Of a stretch of DNA of 5,372 nt, positions 1 through 4,201 are shown in pieces. The stretch covers positions 1 through 5,372 of the forward strand of contig VAXX01000035.1 in NCBI GenBank assembly GCA_005885115.1. The letters are read 5' to 3'. Under the pieces are notes generated by a model, which was not told where the DNA came from, searched no databases, and worked only from the letters and a program-made list of their open reading frames with translations. The stretch comes from Actinomycetota bacterium. GTDB taxonomy: Bacteria > Actinomycetota > Actinomycetes > Mycobacteriales > Micromonosporaceae. The position numbers and the translations under genes are program-made. Positions within the stretch are counted from its first letter, which is position 1; each line of letters opens with the position of its first letter.

Positions 1-20
1 GCGATTGTGCTGCGTTTCAT
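1..20 (-). CDS. 5' end of a leftward gene leaving the window (product unknown)
   Basis: On the minus strand an ATG at 18-20 opens a reading frame that begins M-K-R-S-T-I and runs off the left edge. It is preceded by AAGGAG (plus-strand CTCCTT at 25-30) with a 4-nt gap, the best type of ribosome binding site in actinomycetes although slightly close. The Met-Lys-Arg opening would suit a signal peptide or a small regulator, but six codons say nothing about function. It lies 111 bp downstream of the membrane-protein gene on the same strand, so it could be co-transcribed with it or use its own promoter. I see no convincing -35/-10 pair in between. The call rests only on start plus ribosome binding site. 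Confidence 0.45.
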
Positions 21-34
21 GGGACTCCTTGCGT

Positions 35-63
35 GGGTAGACCGATGAACCGATCAACTACCC
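35..63. promoter_or_regulatory. Small dyad with tandem ACCGAT repeats upstream of the left-edge gene
   Basis: GGGTAG (35-40) and CTACCC (58-63) are perfect 6-bp inverted arms. Between them ACCGAT occurs twice in tandem (41-46 and 49-54), an 8-bp period. The element ends 5 nt upstream of the ribosome binding site of the leftward gene that starts at 20. It could be an operator or a leader hairpin that affects translation. No known operator is recognised, and arms this short can arise by chance. Confidence 0.25.
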
Positions 64-114
64 ATCGCATCGCCCGTTCCCGGCGTCGGCAAGTCCTGTT
101 GTCTGTTTTGGGGT

Positions 115-127
115 GGGTGGTCCACCC
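115..127 (-). terminator. Short GGGTGG-T-CCACCC palindrome just after the membrane-protein stop
   Basis: A perfect 13-bp palindrome starts 4 nt beyond the TAG stop (132-134) of the leftward membrane-protein gene. As RNA it could form only a five-pair stem with a tight loop, and no U-run follows. It is therefore a poor intrinsic terminator and is listed mainly for its position. The central 11-mer recurs at 1159-1169, which favours a protein-binding site or coincidence over termination. Confidence 0.2.
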
Positions 128-131
128 TCTC

Positions 132-1061
132 CTATACCCTCGCGTGTGCTCCGAGGGCGGGCGCGACGAGGCTGCGCAACTGCCGGTACGCCAGCACGCC
201 GGCGAGCGCCGCCAGCGGCAGCTCCACGAGTACGGCGCTGAGCACGCTGGTCACCAGGTCGGTCGACCCGGCCGCGGTGGACACGTCGAACCAGGCGTCG
301 CAGATCAGCAGCACCGCGGTGGCGAACGACGCCCCGGCCCGGGCCGGGCTGCCCCGCCAGGTCAGCATCCCGGTGGCGGCGATCGACCCGGCCAGGAGGA
401 GGTCGAAGCCGACCCAGGCGAGGTCCCAGTGGCCGACCAGGTACCGGGCCGGCAGGTCGGCACCCAGCCGCAGGGTCCACAGGGCCAGGGCGACACCCGA
501 GAGTACGGCGACGAGCAGCACGGTACGCCGGCGCCGGGCCAGGTTCGGCGTGCGATCGGCCGTCGCGTCCGTTTCGGCCAGCGCGGCCAGCTTCCGGGCC
601 AGTACCCGGCGCTGCTCCGCGCTCAACGACCGGAGCTCGGCATCGGTGATCACGCGGCCCCCTCGCTGCTCGAAACCCGGCTCCACCATCGGCCGCGCAG
701 CCGCCGCGAGGACGACCGCCCCGACGGTGGTCACCGTGTTGCCCGCCGACCACGTGCCGGGCTTGCCGATGGCCATGTGTACGAACATTCCGCCCGACTG
801 CGCCAGCACGCCGGTCACCAGCAGGACGCCGATGATCCACTGAGTGGTCGGGTCCACCCCGGTGCGGGCCACCACGTCGAGCACCACGAGCGCCAGGACC
901 AGCAGCACACCGGCGTGCGCGTGCCCGGCCCGGAAGTACGTGAGCTGGAACTCGTTGAGCTTGCGCGCTTTCAGCAGGCGCAGCAGCGAGTAGCCGCCGT
1001 ACATGACGGTCGGCAACGAGAACAGCGCGATGACGGTGAACAGTTTGACGGCACCGTGCAC
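132..1061 (-). CDS. Uncharacterised eight-helix membrane protein made of two four-helix domains
   Basis: The protein has 309 residues and acts in the cytoplasmic membrane. Hydrophobic segments lie near residues 5-30, 48-66, 74-95, 107-122, 179-197, 214-235, 242-262 and 268-292. The N-terminal half has FRAGHAHAG (43-51), with His47 and His49 at a helix start. This recalls the Gly-His-x-His signatures of haem-copper-oxidase-like membrane families, but haem binding is only a guess. A charged, probably cytosolic linker (about 126-178) joins it to a C-terminal half with WDLAWVGFD (212-220) and CDAWFDV (254-260), motifs I recall from short actinobacterial hypothetical membrane proteins. I chose the GTG at 1059-1061 because GGGGAGG (plus 1068-1074) stands 6 nt upstream. 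The frame extends to another GTG at 1113-1115, adding 18 polar residues without such a site. A long overlapping frame on the same strand (58-1113) is Arg-rich and is rejected. The gene is real, but its function is unknown. Confidence 0.85.
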   Translation of the reverse strand: MHGAVKLFTVIALFSLPTVMYGGYSLLRLLKARKLNEFQLTYFRAGHAHAGVLLVLALVVLDVVARTGVDPTTQWIIGVLLVTGVLAQSGGMFVHMAIGKPGTWSAGNTVTTVGAVVLAAAARPMVEPGFEQRGGRVITDAELRSLSAEQRRVLARKLAALAETDATADRTPNLARRRRTVLLVAVLSGVALALWTLRLGADLPARYLVGHWDLAWVGFDLLLAGSIAATGMLTWRGSPARAGASFATAVLLICDAWFDVSTAAGSTDLVTSVLSAVLVELPLAALAGVLAYRQLRSLVAPALGAHARV

Positions 1062-1272
1062 GAACGGCCTCCCCAGGCTTCGGTGGTCGGCGGAGATTGT
1101 TCCGGTCACCCACACGGTAGGGCGCCCGGACCGTCCAGCCGTCAGGGCGCGCCGGCCCGGTGGTCCACCTGTTGCGCTATATGCTGTTCGGCGAGGGCGA
1201 GATCGCGCCGGGTTGGCATGTCACATTCGCGCGCCGGGATCCGTCAGGTCAGCGAAGGACCGACACCCGATT

Positions 1273-1278
1273 AAGGAG
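1273..1278 (+). promoter_or_regulatory. Ribosome binding site of the VOC gene
   Basis: AAGGAG lies 6 nt before the ATG at 1285. It decides the start against the longer in-frame extension back to 1003, which overlaps the divergent gene and has no comparable signal. No clear -35/-10 pair is seen between 1120 and 1270. TATGCT at 1180-1185 is the nearest -10-like hexamer. Confidence 0.8.
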
Positions 1279-1284
1279 TACACG

Positions 1285-1629
1285 ATGCCCGAAGGAATCA
1301 GCCTGGTCGTCTATCCGGTCAAGGACGTCGCGGCGGCGAAGGCCCTGTACCGCACGCTGCTGGGCACCGAGCCCTACGTCGACGCGCCGTACTACGTCGG
1401 GTTCCGGGTCGGCGACCAGGAGATCGGCCTCGATCCGCACGGTCACCAGCAGGGCCTGACCGGTCCGATCGGGTACCGGGAGGTCGAGGACATCAAGGAG
1501 AGCCTGGACCTGCTCCGCAGCGCGGGCGCGCAGGTACAGCAGGATGTGCGTGATGTCGGCGGCGGCAAGCTGATCGCCTGGGTGAAGGACGCCGACGGCA
1601 ACGTCACCGGGCTCATGCAGTCGCCCTGA
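1285..1629 (+). CDS. VOC superfamily (glyoxalase/bleomycin-resistance fold) protein
   Basis: This is a 114-residue cytosolic protein, the usual length for a single VOC (vicinal oxygen chelate) unit made of two beta-alpha-beta-beta-beta modules. Seen in the sequence: strand 1 (residues 5-10) followed by KDVAAAKALYRTLLG (13-27), the typical helix and 'fyr.lLG' turn. Next come YVGFRVGDQEIGLDP (37-51), a second helix at 69-80 and the C-terminal VKDADGNVTGLMQ (100-112), the family's D-x-DGN-x-x-GL ending. The metal-ligand His usual in strand 1 is absent (LVVY at 7-10), and the usual terminal Glu position holds Gln112. A metal-dependent glyoxalase activity is therefore doubtful, and ligand binding or an unknown reaction is more likely. 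The gene is followed after 39 nt by an NTF2-like gene, probably in the same transcript. The substrate cannot be told. Confidence 0.9.
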   Translation: MPEGISLVVYPVKDVAAAKALYRTLLGTEPYVDAPYYVGFRVGDQEIGLDPHGHQQGLTGPIGYREVEDIKESLDLLRSAGAQVQQDVRDVGGGKLIAWVKDADGNVTGLMQSP

Positions 1630-1668
1630 CCCATTTCCGGCAGGCTGACGCGGAACAGGAGGAGAACC

Positions 1669-2031
1669 GTGCAGAGCGCAGCCCTCCAGGTCGCCCTGGC
1701 TTACTTCGAGGCGTGGACGAACAAGGACTTCGAGAAGGCGATGACCTACATCGCCGAGGACATCGTCTGTGACGCACCGGCCGGACGGATCGAAGGCGCC
1801 GCCGGGTACCGGGCGTTCATGGGCCCGTTCGTCCAGATCCTCACCTCGGCACACCTGATCGCCGCCTTCGGCGACGACGAGACGGCCGTCGTCGTGTACG
1901 ACACCGAGACGGTACCGGTGAAAGACGCGCCGGGTGCCGAATGCGTGACGGTCCGGGACGGCCGGATCACGTACAGCCGGTTCATCTTCGACCGGTTGCC
2001 GTTTGAGATCAGCAGGTCACGTCAACCGTGA
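1669..2031 (+). CDS. NTF2-like / SnoaL-fold small protein
   Basis: A 120-residue cytosolic protein with the layout of the SnoaL/NTF2-like alpha+beta cone fold. A first helix contains ALAYFEAWTNKDFEKAM (9-25), followed by YIAEDIVCDAP (27-37). GAAGYRAFMGPFVQIL (43-58) forms the next helix. Strands follow at 61-68, 71-79 and 91-96, then RDGRITYSRFIFDRLPF (96-112), the typical last strands. Members act as isomerases, cyclases or dehydratases, or simply bind small molecules, and the substrate is not predictable here. The GTG start at 1669 is backed by AGGAGGAG (1657-1664) 4 nt upstream. It probably forms an operon with the VOC gene 39 nt before it, a pairing of two small ligand-binding folds. Its last 23 bp overlap the end of the convergent lipoprotein gene. 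Confidence 0.9.
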   Translation: MQSAALQVALAYFEAWTNKDFEKAMTYIAEDIVCDAPAGRIEGAAGYRAFMGPFVQILTSAHLIAAFGDDETAVVVYDTETVPVKDAPGAECVTVRDGRITYSRFIFDRLPFEISRSRQP

Positions 2032-2560
2032 CCTTGTCGTTGGGCCCGTCGGACATCCGGTCGCTGGTGCCTTCCAGGTGCGCGGTCTTCTGGTCGGCCG
2101 ACAGGGTCAGCGCCGCGCCGCCCAGATCGAAGTAGTGTTTGTCGCCCAACGCGATCTGGATGGTGCCCTTGCCGGCGGTGTCGGTGTTGTTGACCGCGAT
2201 GCTGTCCACCGGCGGCCCGGTGTACGTGCCGTGCGTACCGGTTACGTCGATGATCACCCCGGCGGCGGCGCTCCACACCTGACCGCCGGACCGGCAGCTA
2301 CCGCCCCGGATCTCCTTGCTCGTCGCGGCGACCTGGATGCGGATGTCCGCCGTCCCGTTACAGGAGATCCGGACCACGCCGGGCTCGTTGCCGGTCAGGC
2401 CACCCGAACACGACGGGTCCGTCTTCGTACCGCCGGCGGCTGTTGTCGGGCCGGCCGGGGCGGACCCGCCGGTCGCGGTCGCCGCGCCGGGTGAAGCCGT
2501 GCTGGCGCAACCGGCGAGGCCGAACAGCACAGCCAGGGACAGGGCGAGAGCGTGCTTCAT
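2009..2560 (-). CDS. Secreted lipoprotein, possibly LpqH (19-kDa antigen)-like
   Basis: A 183-residue precursor. Residues 1-18 are a lipoprotein signal: Lys2, a hydrophobic core, and lipobox L-A-G-C with the modified Cys18. The mature protein would be anchored to the outer face of the membrane. A flexible Ala/Gly/Thr/Pro/Ser stretch (19-47) follows, then a beta-rich domain (48-183) with Cys51, Cys67, Cys89 and the very last residue Cys183, enough for two disulfides. The pattern of an S-C-N strand, Gly-rich middle, a late H-L-E-G-T strand and a terminal VTVDVTC resembles the mycobacterial 19-kDa LpqH family, which ends similarly. This is by eye and is a weak homology claim. ATG 2558-2560 fits the signal peptide, and another in-frame ATG four codons upstream (2570-2572) is possible. 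Neither has a Shine-Dalgarno site. A TATGTT hexamer 7 nt upstream suggests a leaderless transcript. The role is unknown. Confidence 0.85.
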   Translation of the reverse strand: MKHALALSLAVLFGLAGCASTASPGAATATGGSAPAGPTTAAGGTKTDPSCSGGLTGNEPGVVRISCNGTADIRIQVAATSKEIRGGSCRSGGQVWSAAAGVIIDVTGTHGTYTGPPVDSIAVNNTDTAGKGTIQIALGDKHYFDLGGAALTLSADQKTAHLEGTSDRMSDGPNDKVTVDVTC

Positions 2561-2567
2561 GGCGATC

Positions 2568-2573
2568 AACATA
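2568..2573 (-). promoter_or_regulatory. Candidate -10 box for a leaderless lipoprotein transcript
   Basis: Read leftward, TATGTT (TANNNT, four of six matches to TATAAT) ends 7 nt before the ATG at 2558-2560, so transcription would begin at or next to the start codon. No Shine-Dalgarno sequence is visible in front of this ATG, which fits a leaderless mRNA. No -35 box is recognisable, since the chitinase hairpin occupies that spot. Confidence 0.35.
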
Positions 2574-2588
2574 ACCGGTACGCGCCAT

Positions 2589-2617
2589 CGCCGGGGTGCG
2601 CACCCGGCACCCCGGCG
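2589..2617 (-). terminator. Strong U-less hairpin after the chitinase gene
   Basis: A perfect 11-bp inverted repeat, CGCCGGGGTGC (2589-2599) and GCACCCCGGCG (2607-2617), encloses a 7-nt loop. It begins 11 nt past the chitinase TGA (2629-2631). It has no U-run, the I-shaped form common in actinomycetes. It probably ends chitinase transcription or protects the 3' end before the lipoprotein gene, which starts 28 nt further on. Confidence 0.65.
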
Positions 2618-2628
2618 GTACGGCGGAC

Positions 2629-4074
2629 TCAGTTGAGCGCGAGCCAGAGCGCCGGTACGTTCGGCGGCTCCCAACCCACCTGCGAGGTGTGGCTCTGCCG
2701 GCACTGGTAGTCGTGACCGGCGTACGACACCCGGTCGCCCACCGCGTACGCGTGGTTCGGTTGCCACGGCTGGTACTGCCCGCTACCGGTCGGCACCGGA
2801 GTCGGCGACGGGGATGGCGAGCCGCTCGGCGACGGGGGCGGCGGCGGTGGCGGGGTGCCGCCCGAGCAGGCGCCGTTGTCCTTCCACACGTCGTTCGGGC
2901 CCGAGTGGGTGTCCGGCTGCTCGTTCTGCGTCCACCACTTCGCCGTGTACTGGTGCCCCTGGTACGACACCACGGATCCGCCGACGTACGCGGTCGAGGC
3001 GTTCCACGTCGGGGCGCTACAGGTGCCGCCGCCGGACGAGCCGCTCGGGGTCGGGCTCGGCGGGGGCGGCGGAGGCGGTACCGCGCCGCCGAACTTCGCG
3101 GTGAACCGGGTGAAGTCCCAGGCGTTCTGCGGCACGCTGCTGCACGTACCCGAGGTGGTGCCGTTGTTGTCCGGCGGGTTGCATTGCCGGTCCCGGTTGA
3201 CCGACCAGAACGTGTACCGGGTCAGCTTGTGCGACTGCACGTAGTCCAGCACGGTCTGGAAGGCGGACTGCGGGAACATCTCCCCGCTGTCCGAGCGACC
3301 GTTCATCAGCGAGACACCCTCGCGGGCGTACGCGGTCGCGCTGTCCCAGCCGAAGGTGTTCATCAGCAGGCCGTGGAAGGCTTCCAGCGCCGAGGTCTGC
3401 GCGGAGGCGCCGGAGAAGCCGCCGTCGAAGGGCATGATGGAGTAGTTGTCCGGGGTGAAGCCCTGGCTCTTGGCCTCGTTCAACAACAGTTGGCCGAAGT
3501 AGCCGGTGCCGCTGGACGTACCGGCGGTGGTGATCGACACGTACAGGCCGGCGTTGTTCTGCTGGAGGACCTTCGCGGCGCCGATCTCGTTGTGGATCGC
3601 GGCCGAGTTCTCGTACTCCGGCTCCTCCAGGTCGAAGTCGACCGCCTTGAGGCCGTACTTCGAGACGACCGCCTGGTACGCGCCGGCCGTCGACTGCGGG
3701 TCGCCGCAGACCTGGCCGAGCTTGGTGCCGCCGTACCCGCCGAAGGACACGGATACGTCGCCGCCGGCGTTGCGTACCGTCGAAATCACCGCACTCGCGG
3801 TCGGGTCGCTGAGACCGGTCGTCCCGTCCCAGGCCGCCGAACAGCCGCCGCCGGAGAGGATGAACGCCAGCTCGAAGGTCTTCTGTCCGGTCGCGCTCAT
3901 CACCGAGGCGAGGTCCGGTGGGCTGTTGTCGAACGGCATGACACAGGCGGCGGCGCCGTACCAGCCCCGGGCGACGGCGGTCGCCGCGTGCGCCTGGGCC
4001 GCGACGAAGGCCCCCGCGGCGCCCAGCACCAGCGCGGCGCTGCCCGCGACGACGGCGAGTCTTGAGCTTCTCAC
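2629..4074 (-). CDS. Secreted GH18 chitinase with two C-terminal chitin-binding modules
   Basis: An endo- or exo-acting hydrolase of chitin beta-1,4 bonds, exported from the cell (481-residue precursor). A Sec signal peptide covers about 1-30 with an A-H-A|A cleavage site. The GH18 barrel spans about 35-330. It contains SFGGYGG (110-116, the SxGG strand), VDFDLE (145-150) with Asp146, Asp148 and the acid/base Glu150, MPFD (214-217) for the substrate N-acetyl contact, and FW (289-290) at the last strand. The first Asp of DxxDxDxE is Lys143. This resembles the PF-ChiA-like GH18 branch, in which DFDxE is usual, as far as I recall. Proline linkers (about 332-351 and 404-432) separate two CBM5/12-type modules: 352-403, bounded by Cys352 and Cys403 with AKWWTQ (378-383), and 433-480, without that motif. 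The GTG start (4072-4074) has AAGGAGG 8 nt upstream. The gene has its own promoter and an operator-like palindrome, and is followed by a hairpin. Confidence 0.93.
   Translation of the reverse strand: MRSSRLAVVAGSAALVLGAAGAFVAAQAHAATAVARGWYGAAACVMPFDNSPPDLASVMSATGQKTFELAFILSGGGCSAAWDGTTGLSDPTASAVISTVRNAGGDVSVSFGGYGGTKLGQVCGDPQSTAGAYQAVVSKYGLKAVDFDLEEPEYENSAAIHNEIGAAKVLQQNNAGLYVSITTAGTSSGTGYFGQLLLNEAKSQGFTPDNYSIMPFDGGFSGASAQTSALEAFHGLLMNTFGWDSATAYAREGVSLMNGRSDSGEMFPQSAFQTVLDYVQSHKLTRYTFWSVNRDRQCNPPDNNGTTSGTCSSVPQNAWDFTRFTAKFGGAVPPPPPPPSPTPSGSSGGGTCSAPTWNASTAYVGGSVVSYQGHQYTAKWWTQNEQPDTHSGPNDVWKDNGACSGGTPPPPPPPSPSGSPSPSPTPVPTGSGQYQPWQPNHAYAVGDRVSYAGHDYQCRQSHTSQVGWEPPNVPALWLALN
2833..2853 (-). repeat. 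Polyproline tract in the second chitinase linker
   Basis: Seven consecutive Pro codons (residues 408-414) give a C/G-only low-complexity run. It is matched by a second seven-Pro run at 3058-3078 (residues 333-339) in the first linker. Both are followed in the protein by Ser/Pro/Gly-rich sequence, the usual flexible, often glycosylated linker of actinomycete hydrolases. Length variation between strains is likely here. Confidence 0.8.
3058..3078 (-). repeat. Polyproline tract in the first chitinase linker
   Basis: Seven Pro codons (residues 333-339) separate the GH18 barrel from the first CBM5/12 module. Downstream of it in the gene lies CGAGCCGCTCGG (plus 3037-3048), repeated exactly at 2818-2829 beside the other tract, so the two linkers look like copies of one another. 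Confidence 0.8.
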
Positions 4075-4119
4075 CTGTGCTACCTCCTTCGGACCCCCAG
4101 GACCAGAGATCGATAGACT

Positions 4120-4136
4120 TTAGGAAACTTTGTTAA
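4120..4136. promoter_or_regulatory. Imperfect palindromic operator over the predicted chitinase start site
   Basis: TTAGGAAACTTTGTTAA is a 17-bp dyad: left arm TTAGGAAA against right arm TTTGTTAA, six of eight positions complementary around a central C. It covers the expected transcription start (about 4134) of the leftward chitinase gene, a position that favours repression. It resembles, from memory, the TTAGGAAA/TTTCCTAA-type boxes upstream of actinomycete chitosanase and other secreted hydrolase genes, including that of the ROK-family repressor CsnR. That match is not verified. Confidence 0.5.
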
Positions 4137-4140
4137 TAGT

Positions 4141-4168
4141 TTTGTACCCGGACGGCGTCAGTTGTCAA
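4141..4168 (-). promoter_or_regulatory. Sigma-70-type promoter of the chitinase gene
   Basis: Read leftward, a perfect TTGACA -35 box (plus 4163-4168) is followed after 16 nt by TACAAA (plus 4141-4146; four of six matches to TATAAT). The predicted start near 4134 would leave a leader of about 60 nt ending in the AAGGAGG ribosome binding site. The region is noticeably richer in A/T than its surroundings. Confidence 0.6.
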
Positions 4169-4189
4169 CCGCTGAGCGTGCCGAACCGC

Positions 4190-4195
4190 TAGCCT
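4190..4195 (+). promoter_or_regulatory. Candidate -10 box for a leaderless permease transcript
   Basis: TAGCCT (TANNNT) ends 6 nt before the GTG at 4202, so transcription would begin on the start codon. No Shine-Dalgarno sequence is present upstream of that GTG, which fits leaderless translation. There is no clear -35; TTGTCA at 4162-4167 is too far away (22 nt). Confidence 0.35.
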
Positions 4196-4201
4196 GGTCC
4201 G

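Noticed and set aside
58..1113. Minus-strand frame of 351 codons overlapping the membrane-protein gene in another frame
   Set aside because: It is Arg/Ala-rich, lacks helices and a ribosome binding site, and is shadowed by the membrane-protein frame.
1214..1250. TTGGCA as a -35 box for the VOC gene
   Set aside because: No TANNNT-like hexamer lies 16-19 nt downstream. The sequence there is GC-rich.
33..1274. Long plus-strand frame of 413 codons opposite the membrane-protein gene
   Set aside because: The product is Arg/Gly/His/Gln-rich without domains or hydrophobic pattern, and the opposite strand encodes a clear membrane protein. High GC creates long antisense frames.
2596..4065. Plus-strand frame of 489 codons antisense to the chitinase
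   Set aside because: The composition is dominated by Arg, Val and Gly with no motif, while the chitinase frame has a signal peptide, GH18 motifs and binding modules.
4094..4112. Possible DasR-type site in the chitinase leader (TGGTCC near GACCAG)
   Set aside because: Only half-sites are present, with no paired TGGTC...GACCA spacing.
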